NCBI GenBank assembly: GCA_016630955.3
Contig: CM049998.1
Span: 620,001 to 684,000, forward strand
DNA length: 64,000 nt
From: Didymella arachidicola
Taxonomy: Eukaryota; Ascomycota; Dothideomycetes; Pleosporales; Didymellaceae
Reading direction: 5' to 3'
The notes below the pieces were generated by a model. The model saw only the letters and a program-made list of their open reading frames with translations. It ran no database searches and was not told the DNA's origin. The position numbers and the translations under genes are program-made. Shown piece after piece: positions 24,106 to 34,693 of this stretch (positions are counted from its first letter, which is position 1; each line of letters starts with the position of its first letter).

Positions 24106-25074
24106 ATGAGCTCTACCACCACCGTCACCGAGCAGCCCCAGATCACTGCTGAAAACGTCACGCGCCTGTTTCCCGATGTCAACAACACCGTAATCGGGGG
24201 GTCGCACGACTCCGCCCGCAACGACGATGCGCTCGCTGGCTACGACGAGGAGCAAATCAAGTTGATGGACGAGGTGTGCATTGTATTGGACGACGATGAT
24301 AAGCCTATTGGCAGCGCCAGCAAGAAAGTGTGTAAGTAATTGCCGCAAGCACACCCTTCCCAAGTGGGATGGTATGCGCGATTTGTTCCCCATATACTTA
24401 CGTGCCACAGGTCACTTGATGGAGAACATCAACAAGGGACTCCTACACCGCGCCTTCTCCGTCTTTCTCTTTGACTCCCAGAACCGGCTTCTCCTCCAGC
24501 AGCGGGCGACCGAGAAGATTACATTCCCAGACATGTGGACGAACACATGCTGCTCGCACCCCCTGGGCATTCCTGGAGAGACTGGCACAACGCTGGAGGA
24601 GTCGGTTCAGGGCGTTCGTCGTGCGGCGGTGCGGAAGCTCGACCAGGAGTTGGGCATCAAGGCTTCGCAAGTACCTATTGACGACTTCAAGTTCTTGACA
24701 AGGATACACTACAAGGCGCCTAGCGATGGCAAGTGGGGTGAGCACGAAGGTGAGACCTCTGCGTGTGGAGACGCAAGTAATACTGAGCTATGCTGCGCCC
24801 ACATCAAATCTTCACAAGGGCTTCACTTACACCTCGTCTAGTTGACTACATCCTCTTCATCAAGGCCGACGTCGACCTCGACATCAACCCAAACGAAGTC
24901 CGGGATAGCGCCTTCGTTACCCAGGATGAGTTAAAGGCCATGTTCCAGGACAAGTCGCTCAAATTCACACCGTGGTTCAAGCTGATCTGCGAAACAATGC
25001 TGTTCGAGTGGTGGAGCCACCTCAACTCTGGCCTAGAGAAGTACCTGGGTGAGACAGAGATCCGGAGGATGTAA
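24106..25074 (+). CDS. IDI1: Isopentenyl-diphosphate delta-isomerase
   Basis: Three exons (24106-24331, 24411-24749, 24842-25074) give 265 residues. The enzyme interconverts isopentenyl and dimethylallyl diphosphate in the mevalonate pathway and so supplies sterols, ubiquinone and prenyl groups. Type I (Nudix-fold) features are clear: HRAFSVFLFDSQNRLLLQQRA, the catalytic Cys in TNTCCSHPLG, the RRAAVRKLDQELGI Nudix-like helix, and WGEHEVDYILF, whose Glu residues bind the metal and act in catalysis. The last splice joins GEHE to VDYILF exactly. The C-terminus SGLEKYLGETEIRRM carries no peroxisome signal. ERG2, a later gene of the same route, lies about 6.3 kb downstream; this is probably coincidence. 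Confidence 0.95.
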
Positions 25075-26705
25075 AGAGAGCAAGGAGTGATACTGCATTA
25101 CAGAAGAGATAATCTTGGAGCTTGAAGAAAGTGCGCAATACCCCATACGCTTACGTGGGTGTCTTGAGGGGCCGCGAACACCATTGTTCCGAATCTGCTT
25201 CCGAAGGACCAAGCAATGCATGCACGCCGGCCAGCGATAGATACCACCACTGCAATTGATCACAACAACACGTCAAATGACCTCGCCCCACGTCTCCTAG
25301 TCATGGACTGCAGGAAACCGGACTCCTCGTGCACAAACTTCTCCTATCGCTATCTTCTCATGACCAACGTGGCGAGCGATCTTCGACTCCCGCTTAGAAA
25401 AACTTCACTGATAGGTAAGTAGCAGATACATTCTGCACCGTATCTCATGTCGGAATTGACCTGAGCAAATCACCGTGCAACGGTTCCCGCGGACGGAGGG
25501 CTGATTCTAGTGAGGAGCGGAGAGGAGCGAAAGCACCCTGTGTGTCCTTACCTCATCGAGGAGGTACAAGCGGTGACAGACCAACCACATTAGGTCACCC
25601 CACACTTTTGCGGCGCCACTCTAGGAACGCTTCACTTCAACAGCGTTCTATTCTCGCAAAGGCGGATATCTGGTATTCCGTAGACGAAGCGAAGAACGCG
25701 GATAGTAATGCGCCTTTCAGCCGCAATGCAACGGTACCATACGAGCCGCAACTTCCAGAAGCGCGGCTGAAAGCTAGGCGCATGATAACAGTGAGAGACG
25801 CCGCGACTGGCTCCAGAGATAGATCCCGCTGCAACACTAGCGCGGCCTCCACCTCTGTCCGGGAGAGCTTACGAGGACACCAGGGCTGGGGCGGAGGTAT
25901 ATCATGTGGCTGCTCCCATCTTTGTCTCGTCACTGAAGAGACATCATCGCTGCAATCCGGCTTCTTTTCCAATCCAATCGACTGACACACCATCCTGAAA
26001 CCCTCAACGAGCATCAGTCACTGCTGCATGAGCCGATAGTCGTTCCTATCAGAGCGTCCCTCTCCTGCACATTACGCCAAGCCAGTGCACAGCAGTGCTG
26101 TCATCGGTCTTGTGACATTCTTCCAGCGAGTCGAAGAGCAGATCACGTTGCCTCATTCATCTACGCGAGTCGGCCTACCCTCGAGCTTGCATACCGATAA
26201 GGAATCCGCCCATTGCCGCACTCCAAGGGCACGTCATACGTTGCCCTGTCCAAACCCCTTCAAACAAGGCAGCCCGCCTGGCATCGCCTATTGATGTCGG
26301 TTGATCTCCGTCAAGCTTTCCAATCACTACGCTACCCATCTCGAGTCGAGACCGTCTCGAGATCGCAGCTCTCGAAAGTTCATACAGGAGATAGTACTCG
26401 CCCACCTAAACCGTAAACGCTTCGTGAGACGACAAAGGTATACTATGGCAGGCAATCGACGGTCACGGCTCCTGCTAGCCCGACTTGACTGCCTACATCC
26501 GTTCGATACTAATTGCACGTCAGTAGCAGTGCTTGAACTTTGACGTCTTCTCCAGAAGGCCAGGTTCGACTGTTTGATCACCTCGGCCATCGCGCCCTAG
26601 CCCAACGATAACCTCCACGCTGGCGTACACGACTGTCCCGATCATCAGAAAAAGCGGCAGATCCCATCTGAATACTAGTAGAACACTGCGGACAAAACCG
26701 CAATC
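25075..26705. other. Intergenic, one weak ORF candidate
   Basis: About 1.6 kb between plus-strand genes. A minus-strand frame with an ATG at 26014 runs 125 codons to 25637 and overlaps a plus-strand frame of similar length. Neither shows a known domain, and I cannot choose between them, so neither is called. The rest appears non-coding. Confidence 0.4.
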
Positions 26706-27575
26706 ATGGCGAAGTCGTTTGGTCCTGTCGCTCCAGTCGGCTGCAATATGGTTGACACAAAGTACACCCTGAAGTCTACTAACGCAAAGGGTCATGAGGT
26801 TCCTACCAGTTTCACTCTCCTCAAGCAAAAGTCTTCCGCTGCTGTCGTACCTCCACTTGCTGATGGTGTTCGCCTGGTTACGGTAGATGAGTATAAGCAA
26901 GCGGCTGCTTGCCTGGCAGAGGCTTTTGCTGAAGATGAGGTTGCTCGTTACTTTGTTGATGTGCCTGACCGTGAACACTGGACCGAGGAGGAGCGATATG
27001 CTCTCCACCTCGAGATCCTGGAGTACATTACTTACGCTCATATCCTCAAGGGTCTGGTGACTACTGTCGGTGATTTCGAGGCCGTAGCGCTATGGTATGT
27101 TCGCGCAACAGCGCACTCTAGATGTAGCACTGACGTCGACAGGATGCCGCCCGGCCAGAACATGGATGACTACATGACTACGTTTCGCAGCGGTATGTGG
27201 CGCCTCAACTATCGTCTCTCACCCGAGGGCAAGCGCCGCTTCTTCAGCGAGTTCTTCCCTCTCCTCCATGACACTATGCACGCCACCCTTGGCGACCGCG
27301 AGCTTGAGACCTGGTACCTCGTCTACCTCGGCACTCGCCCTGCTGGACGTGGTAAGGGCCACGCTCGCAAGCTCATCACGCACGTCACCAAGATGGCAGA
27401 TCGTGAGGGCAGGGCATGCTATCTGGAATCGAGCAATGCAGCCAACCCGGCCATCTACAGAAAGTTTGGTTTTGAGGAGCGTCGCACAATCCATCTGCAG
27501 CGTGCGCAGAAGAACATCTCTCTTGATATCATGGTGAGAGAACCTGCTGTTCAGGAGAAGAAGGCAGGGTTCTAG
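26706..27575 (+). CDS. GNAT-family N-acetyltransferase
   Basis: The frame is open for 289 codons, but bases 27095-27142 look like a 48-base intron (GTATGT to GACAG). Removing it joins EAVALW to MPPGQNMDDY, the usual ALWxPPG motif of this fungal group, and leaves 273 residues. The acetyl-CoA-binding motif A is TRPAGRGKGHARKLI, with the Gly-rich turn, followed by a YLESSNAANPAIYRKFGF motif B. The first 50 residues are a polar leader. The substrate is unknown; relatives are often annotated as puromycin- or polyamine-type acetyltransferases on weak grounds. Because the intron is a multiple of three and has no stop, a retained form would also be translated with 16 extra residues. Confidence 0.85.
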   Translation: MAKSFGPVAPVGCNMVDTKYTLKSTNAKGHEVPTSFTLLKQKSSAAVVPPLADGVRLVTVDEYKQAAACLAEAFAEDEVARYFVDVPDREHWTEEERYALHLEILEYITYAHILKGLVTTVGDFEAVALWYVRATAHSRCSTDVDRMPPGQNMDDYMTTFRSGMWRLNYRLSPEGKRRFFSEFFPLLHDTMHATLGDRELETWYLVYLGTRPAGRGKGHARKLITHVTKMADREGRACYLESSNAANPAIYRKFGFEERRTIHLQRAQKNISLDIMVREPAVQEKKAGF

Positions 27576-28574
27576 ATCTGCGAGATGAGTGGGAGAGAAT
27601 GAGATGAGCACCGCTTCAACATGTGAAGGCTCACTGGAAGTCCGGGGAGGGTACAAGATGATCTATCACGTGGGGGCTCTTTTGGGTTCTTCAACAGAGC
27701 CAGCACTGTTACTGCGTTTGTTTTAGTTCTTAAGCAGAGTCACTTGCAATCTTTTACGCACATGCAGGGAACGACTTGTACAATGTGCTGCGCGTGGAGT
27801 CCACAGCTCCTAGCCCTCATTTGTGAAATGTGGAGACGCCGCTGTTGCGGGTATACTCGTAAGCGATCTGATAGTCAATCGCGTAGCTGTCACACTGTTA
27901 CTGCAATCAGCGAAATTTGTGACTTCGTTTCGCGGCCGCTGAGCTCATGGCGCATTGGACATACTCCATAGGGCGACAGCCATGATCCTTGGTGTTGCGG
28001 GGCGTCTCTGTCAACAAACAAGCCCAGGTCGCTAAGGGTCACGGTGCAAGAGGGCCATGTTATCTGTTGACTGCGCATGCGCGGCGGGGGCTGTGTCAAA
28101 GTGCGGTGTACGAGGAGAGGAATAATTTGCTTTGTCGCATCCTAGGCATGGGGAGCACCTGCGCTCGCAGCTGCGTTTCATCGCCCACGTTTGACACCGC
28201 TCCTGTTCATTTCACTTGGATCGTCAACTTCTCCTTTCCCTCTCTACGTCACTTTCTCGGCGAGCACCGTTCACTTGCCTTTGCAGCGCAGCTTCATTCT
28301 TGCACTTTCTTCGTCACGCTCGCTCAAGGCACTGCAATTCACGACAGATACCGTAATCGATAGTTTGGGTCCGCTCTGCGCTCCACCCCCGCAAGACAAC
28401 ACACCTGGACACGCAGTCACAAGCCAGACCGTCCAAGCGCAGCAGGCCGGCTTTGAGCGTGCAGACTGCCAGCACATCCGCCGCAGACACGCTGGGCTTT
28501 GCATGCACACGTCGACACGCGCCTGCCTCCGGCCATTCCCGCAACACGCATTGTTTGACTGAACCACGGCCGCC
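27576..28574. other. Intergenic, promoter of F-box-like gene
   Basis: About 1 kb with no supported gene. The last 400 bases are pyrimidine-rich and look like a promoter and leader for the plus-strand gene at 28575. Confidence 0.5.
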
Positions 28575-29957
28575 ATGGTGACGCAACGACGATACTCGGT
28601 GACGGGCCAGACACCGCCCGACGACGCAGAGGCCCTGAAGGCAGGCTCGCCCAAGCTGCATGCCCTCGATACTAGCGTGCAGACAAGTTGCGGGCTCTGC
28701 GAGGGCGGCGCGGACGCGAGCAAGACGCTCGAGGCTGGCGCAACGGCGCAGCTGCGAGGCCGCAAGATGTCATCCGCACGCACTGTCACACGAACCTCGA
28801 GCAAGCGGTCCGCAACACAGCTGCCTGCGCCAAGCTCGCCAACATGTGAACTGCCGCCTAAGATGGCGCGGTACAGGCTGAGCTACAACGAGCCCGGCAT
28901 GGACATGGACACAGACACAGACTCGGATGTAACGGACATGTTCCGTAGCAGCGACAGGGAAGAAGAGGACTGGATGGGCCACAGCCAGGCGACCTCGATA
29001 CCCTCGACGCCCGAGTTCTCGCTGCCGCTGAGCGCGCTGTACCTACCAGACACAGAAGACGAGGCTATCGATGTGGAAGACCTCGCGCTATCACCCCCGC
29101 ACTCGCGCAACCACAGCCTCAACTGCGCGGGACTCGACGAGAGAGCCCTGCAGCATGACTGGGCCATGGTCAAGCAGGCGAACGCTCTCCTCGAATCGCA
29201 AATAATGCACCTCGAATACGCAATTCCGCCTCCAGCACAGTATCAGACTTTGGTACCGGCACAAGGAGTCGACGCCCACGCACCAGTGACCTTCCTCACC
29301 TTGCCACCCGAAATCCGCTACCAGATCTACCGCCTCGACACAGACCTCGTCAAAACCACCCCGCTCTGCTATTGTCTCGAGAACGCCGGGTCCAAAATTC
29401 AGCACCCTTTCGCGAGCGTCAGCACGCAGATCCGCCGCGAAGCGCTTGCCATCTTCTACAGCTACAACACCTGGGCTATCAAAACAGAGTATAAGATGTT
29501 CTACGAGGCGTTCCAGGACTGGATCATCCGTCTCGGCGACGGCGCAGGACAGCTACGGCTAGTGACGCTAAGTGTACGAGGCAAGCTGTTCAAGCCGGCG
29601 AAGACGCATCCGCAGAGCGTTGTGGTGAATGGCCAGGTTCTGATCATCCACAACGGCCATCCGCCAGCCGGCGGCATGGGCGTGTTGCCGAGCCCGACGC
29701 GCGAGGAAATGTACAGTCCGCCGGATGGAGAAGCAAGCTTCATGATCGACTTGAGCGAGAAATTTGCTGGTGGCAGGGTGCTGTTGACTAGGAACGATGG
29801 TACCAGTGAAGCAGGAGAGAAAGGACGGCTGAAGCTCGAGCAGATGGTCGCGCATGTGTGGGAAAGGAGAAGAAGCGGAACGTTGAATGGGCAGGACTGG
29901 ATCAGTCTTGTCGATGGCTTCTTGAGTTTCGTCGGGATGATTGGTGGTGCGTGGTAG
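28575..29957 (+). CDS. F-box-like domain protein, uncharacterised
   Basis: A single exon of 460 codons begins in a perfect Kozak context (GCCGCCATGG). The first 230 residues are disordered, rich in Ser, Pro and Asp, including a MDMDTDTDSD stretch. Around residue 240 the FLTLPPEIRYQIYRL segment matches the F-box-like motif seen in many Dothideomycete proteins. It is followed by FASVSTQIRREALAIFYS, the usual second element of that group. The C-terminal 150 residues have no recognised domain. Such proteins may act as substrate adaptors of SCF ubiquitin ligases, but many members lack proof of Skp1 binding, so function is unassigned. Confidence 0.75.
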   Translation: MVTQRRYSVTGQTPPDDAEALKAGSPKLHALDTSVQTSCGLCEGGADASKTLEAGATAQLRGRKMSSARTVTRTSSKRSATQLPAPSSPTCELPPKMARYRLSYNEPGMDMDTDTDSDVTDMFRSSDREEEDWMGHSQATSIPSTPEFSLPLSALYLPDTEDEAIDVEDLALSPPHSRNHSLNCAGLDERALQHDWAMVKQANALLESQIMHLEYAIPPPAQYQTLVPAQGVDAHAPVTFLTLPPEIRYQIYRLDTDLVKTTPLCYCLENAGSKIQHPFASVSTQIRREALAIFYSYNTWAIKTEYKMFYEAFQDWIIRLGDGAGQLRLVTLSVRGKLFKPAKTHPQSVVVNGQVLIIHNGHPPAGGMGVLPSPTREEMYSPPDGEASFMIDLSEKFAGGRVLLTRNDGTSEAGEKGRLKLEQMVAHVWERRRSGTLNGQDWISLVDGFLSFVGMIGGAW

Positions 29958-31332
29958 GGCCTATCCGGGCATGAGATATGATGATATCTTGCGAGTGGCC
30001 ATGTTTTTTCTTTGCCATCTGCATTCAAGCATTGCAAGCATTTTGGCGGATAATGAAGGAGTTGAGACGTAAAGGCGCAACGTTCGGGCGCATCCAAAAG
30101 ACATAATGCAGGGCGCGAGCCGGGGATTTTGAACGCATGTAGGCCTCACATACACTATGTCCAGTCGAGGTCCCACCTCGATACCCATCTGTTTGGAGGC
30201 ATCTTGGAGATAATGTGTCAATATATCCTTTAGGATGTTCTGCATCTACCATTGATATCGACCTAGCGAGAGTGTCTCCATTGCCAGATATAGAAGATGG
30301 AGACGGAACTCCATGTTGCTACCATCGCCCACCGTCCAGCGGCCTCACATCGAGTGCACCCTGTCCCCACCGATGCAGTACGCTCATTCCCAGTTCGATC
30401 TTGTGTTTCGCCCCTGTCGTTCTGATCCGCAGTGAGCTCCGCTTAGGAACGTATCTGCATTCGCCTCGCTTTCGATTGCTTGTACGCATATCTAATGCCA
30501 GCGCTCTTCTGATGTGAGGCATAGAGCTGATCTCAGCGAGCGCGGTCAATCTGCCCTCGAAGAAGGTATGTGATCAGGTCGCTAACCTTTCATTACGCTT
30601 GATGGCGAAGTCTTGTAGAGTCCCTCCAACATCGCACAGCGACGATTAGATAGAAGATAGGGATGTTCGGTTGGTTATATGTGTGGGTAATGTCTATGGT
30701 GGGTCAGATATTATGGCGTGTTGAGTGGAGGTGGCTTGGGCCTTGTTGCGCATAGTAGACATGAGTCTCACGAGCAGGGAAATACACAGGGAATATGGCA
30801 CGAAAATGGCAGGTGGTGTTAGGAGCAGGAGTTTTTTTTTTTATTAGGAGTAGATACCAAGTATTAGCACGAGTACAAAACACATGTATGAGCTTCGTTG
30901 AAATCACACCCGCTATGCTTGGCCTAGGACCGACAGCCATAGTATCAAGTGCACGAGGCATGTCGATCATTTACTCGTCGCTGTGGATTAGCGAGGTACT
31001 CGTTCACAGGCACTGTCTATGATCCTTGATGATCAACTTCGTCAAGTAGCACAAACATAAGGATACCAAGTCTCATCGCGGGGGGCGGCTGATGATTCAA
31101 CAGAGGTGGTGCGGACAATCCGGGATCCGGAAGTCTCCTTTTTGGCGAATCTTGGCGTGCCCAATCTCGGAACTTTGGACTTCCCAGCAGGACCAAGACG
31201 TACGATTCCGCAGTGACAGGCCCGCGGGTGCCATGGACTTGGGTATAAGAGTACTGTAGAGCCGCTCTGCATGCTGTGATACCACTCAGCCTCGCAAAAT
31301 TACAAAATCGTAACGTTGCGATTCTCGCCATC
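29958..31332. other. Intergenic, ERG2 promoter, T11 tract
   Basis: About 1.4 kb without a supported gene. It includes a run of 11 T at 30832-30842 and the promoter of the plus-strand ERG2 gene. Small frames on both strands lack any signature. Confidence 0.5.
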
Positions 31333-32038
31333 ATGGCCCGCCTACTCCTACTCCTTGGTGCCATCCTCGGCCTGCTCACCAGCGCAATGTACATGGCGGA
31401 ACCCTACCTGGAGCACCTCTACATCTTCACACCGGCCGAGCTGCACGCTCTCCAAACATCAGCTTTGGAAGCGCACGGCAACGACACAAGCGCAGTAGTC
31501 AACTACATTGTCAGCGAGCTAGCACGGAACCACCCGCAGCACGTCAACCTCGACGAAGAGTGGATTTTCAACAACGCCGGCGGCGCCATGGGCGCCATGT
31601 ACATCATCCACGCCTCCATTACCGAGTACCTGATTATCTTCGGGACGGCGATAGGGACGGAAGGCCATACGGGGCGGCATACGGCTGACGACTACTTTCA
31701 CATTCTCAAGGGCGAGCAGCTGGCGTATGCGCCGGGCAAGGGCGTGTATGAGGCTGAGGTGTATCCGCAAGGGTCGGTGCATCATCTCAGGAGGGGCGAT
31801 GTGAAGCAGTACAAGATGGAGAGTGGTTGCTTTGCATTGGAATACGCGAGGGGGTGGATTCCGCCAATGTTGGGGTTCGGGTATGCTGATAGTAAGTTTT
31901 CAGGGGTCCTTGGAAGGGGAGGGAGTGACTGATTGTCCTGCAGCTTTTTTCAGTACGTTGGATTTTCCGACGTTGTGGAGGACGACGGTGGTTACTGGAC
32001 GCGAGATGGTTGGGAATCTGCTCCAGGGCAAGGTGTGA
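31333..32038 (+). CDS. ERG2: Sterol C-8 isomerase
   Basis: Two exons, 31333-31891 and 31944-32038, joined by a 52-base intron, give 217 residues, the usual length. The enzyme moves the sterol double bond from C-8 to C-7 in the endoplasmic reticulum, a late step of ergosterol synthesis and a target of morpholine fungicides; it is homologous to the animal sigma-1 receptor. The protein has one N-terminal hydrophobic span (LLLLLGAILGLLTSAMY), then EEWIFNNAGGAMGAMYIIHAS, EYLIIFGTAIGTEGHTGRH and YARGWIPPMLGFGYAD motifs of the family. The second exon completes the conserved TFFSTLDFPTLWRT and ends GREMVGNLLQGKV. The ATG at 31333 is chosen because the hydrophobic span follows directly. Confidence 0.95.
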
Positions 32039-33125
32039 GCTGCATGTCCAACGACGGGTCCAAGTGAAGGAGCTGGGGATAGTCATGGTAGCTGGTAATG
32101 GCGTTGGGGATGCCGCACAGCTGAGAGTCGAGGTGTTGCCGAGCTTCGGCCCTGGGTGAGGCGTGGCTGTCAGCCTGCAGATGTTAGGCCTGCAGTGGCT
32201 GATGGGGCTCGTTACGAACACGAAGCACGCGACGTGGTTGCCGTGGGCTAAGGTAAAGCTCCCGCACCGGTACCTAAATGAGGGTGTTTTTGGAAACAGC
32301 TGTCTGAGGCACGGTGTAGCACTCTGCAGGTGGAGGAGCACACACTATAGTTGCGTAGTACGTGCAGGTTGCGCAAGCGAACAAGCCCGGGGGATCTGCA
32401 GTTTCCTAGGAGATGGCGATGGAGGCGTCGATCCTTAGCCAGAATTAGTATCGCGTGTTTGGCTTCGCTTGTAGTCATGGTTTGTTGGATGGAATCGTGA
32501 TGTTGCTTGACTTGGTGACTTGCTTGCACTGAGAAGTGAAACTCAATCAGACGTGCACGTCATTAGCTCGTCGGCAGCGTTTAGCAGAACGCGCGTCGCG
32601 TCGACGGGCCCGTGAAGACAAATGGACGCGCTGGACTCCAGATCAACGTTTTCCTAACGGCCATCGGCGTGTCAGATAGCAAGTCGCCATCTGCGATGTG
32701 CTAGGAGCTGGGTCGGCGACAGGTGTCGCAGTTGATGAAGGAAGGCCTGCATGAGTTATGGCTCTGTTTCGAAACCTGCGGCCAATGGGGAAGCTGCAGA
32801 ATGCACTATTTTCATCCAATTTCGTAGCCGTTGAGGCTCGAACAGGGTCAGCCTCGCTGGCAACGGTGTTTGGAACAATCTAATGGCGACAAGCACGACG
32901 TGTTGAGAGAGTATGCAATACACGCGCGGCGGGGCAGCGGCGCGGACTGATGCGCTCCGATTCTCTGATATACAGCGTGGTTGCCGCGGCGTGTGATGTT
33001 GAGGTCTTCGATAGTCCCCAGGACGGACTATCGCAGTAGCCGTGAACGCCTCGACTGCGCCTCCCACCGCTCGCTCGACTAGCTGCACTGCACTGCGGCC
33101 CGTGCAACCCCTGCCAGGAGAGGAC
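32039..33125. other. Intergenic, no supported gene
   Basis: Just over 1 kb between plus-strand genes. It holds the 3' region of ERG2 and the promoter of the membrane protein gene at 33126. No coding signature, repeat or RNA gene is visible. Confidence 0.5.
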
Positions 33126-34413
33126 ATGGCAATGCCGGGCTCTGTCCACCATCATACACGCTCCTACGCCGTGTCTGCGCGCTCTGCGTCCATTCTCATT
33201 GCCCCTCCGCCTGCCTCGCTGTGGGCGCGCCGAAACCAGGACGAGCAGTGCCAGTTGCTCCGACAGCCCGTCTACCGCGCTCGAGACCCGCCGCGCGCGG
33301 CCGACAGCATCTGCAGCATCTGCAGCGTCGACGTCAACCTGGGGGACTTCCACCGCAGCGAACAGGTCCACTACCAGTACAACAACCACGGCCACGATAA
33401 CCCCAGCCACCACTTCAGCCACAACCACGGCAGCGACATCACCCACCACCACAGCCACCTGCGCGCCGACAGCTCCGTCTTGGGATTCGAGCAGCCCCGG
33501 ATTCTGCACAAGGCCCATGTCGCCGCTCCCACCGCACCCGCCGCCCCCCAGATTCCCACCGCCGACCGTTCTGTCTCGCCGCCCCTCACGCCCTACACCA
33601 TCTCAGAGCCCATTGGGCCCGTCTTCCACCCCAAGCCCGAGGACTATCGCGGCCCGCCCTCTGCCCGCCCGCCCCAGCGCCTGAGCGCCCTCATGCCTCT
33701 CGACATCCTGCCGCGCGCCCACTGGCTCAGTCGCCTGCGCTCGTGTCTGCGCCTGCTGATCATCGTACTGTCCGGCGCCGTCGTCTCCATGCTGATGCAC
33801 ACGCTGGGAATCTACAGGGGGAACCGCTACCTGGAGCTGCGCAAGGGCGAGATCCCCATGGTCTGGCCGGCCCACACCAACCTGGCTCCGACCGTCATCC
33901 TGATTGCCGTTGCCGGCGCCAACTTCCTGGCCTCGGTCGCCATCCTGAGCCTCAGCTTCAAGCGCTCCTTCCGCCGCCCCATCCGCTCGCGCGACCTGTA
34001 CCGCATTGTCGCCGGCAGCTTTGGCGTCGTGCTGTGGGCCGCTGCCCTGATCGTCTTCCACCTGCTGGACAAGGCGAGCAAAGCCAGCTTGGGGCGCTAT
34101 TCGTGCACGAATGCCTCCCAGATGACCAACGGCCGCTACCAGTACCGTGCCGTATGCGAGGAGCAGGTACGCTACGCCACACCCGCTCCACCTCACTGCC
34201 TTGTACTGACTGCTCGTCCAGAACGTCGCCTTCTACACCGCCATCGGCGCCACTGGTGCTGAGCTCCTCACGCTCATCACTCTCGCTGCGTCCGCGATCA
34301 AGTCGATGCGAGAAGACCCGCCGCTACCCACGATCCAGATCCACGAGAAGAAGGACTCGAACCACCTGAGCAGCGGCTGGAAGCCCACTCGGCCAAAGAC
34401 GTGGATACAATAG
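33126..34413 (+). CDS. Four-span membrane protein with His-rich segment
   Basis: Two exons, 33126-34166 and 34222-34413, give about 410 residues. I do not recognise the family. The N-terminal half is polar; residues about 81-114 contain many His with Asn, Asp and Ser (for example THHHSH), a composition that can bind zinc or other metals. Four hydrophobic segments follow: LLIIVLSGAVVSMLMHTLG, TVILIAVAGANFLASVAIL, IVAGSFGVVLWAAALIVF, and, after the splice, a span through TGAELLTLITLAASAI. The arrangement resembles fungal MARVEL-like tetraspan proteins but no signature is clear. The frame is open upstream to 33042 without an ATG, so the ATG at 33126 (or 33132) is taken as start. Confidence 0.75.
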
Positions 34414-34693
34414 CATCAATTCCGCCTTCTGCTTTCCGTACATACACTCACCCGTTTCACTCAGCATCGCATGATACCCCGGGTCATTTTTCCTTTTTCT
34501 TTCACGACACTCGAAGCTTCGGCATCATACGGCTTTGCATCTCACGGCGTTCTACACAAGGCACTGCGCCTAGGGTCACCACACTGAAAAGCAAGTAATA
34601 GGGAAGGCGTACGAAATCTCAACTATCTCAACACCACACGAGCCAAGCACTGCAGACATACAGCCTTGTAATCACTAGATAGCTTCGATTCAG

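Noticed and set aside
26520..27041. 173-codon minus-strand ORF
   Set aside because: It lies opposite the GNAT gene and its promoter and shows no signature.
32880..33518. 212-codon minus-strand ORF with Val/Asp/Ala repeats
   Set aside because: It mirrors the His/Asn-rich and Thr-rich codons of the membrane protein on the plus strand.
24106..34413. Possible isoprenoid/sterol biosynthetic cluster (IDI1 and ERG2 in one region)
   Set aside because: The two genes are separated by unrelated genes, and fungal sterol genes are normally scattered, so chance is the simpler explanation.
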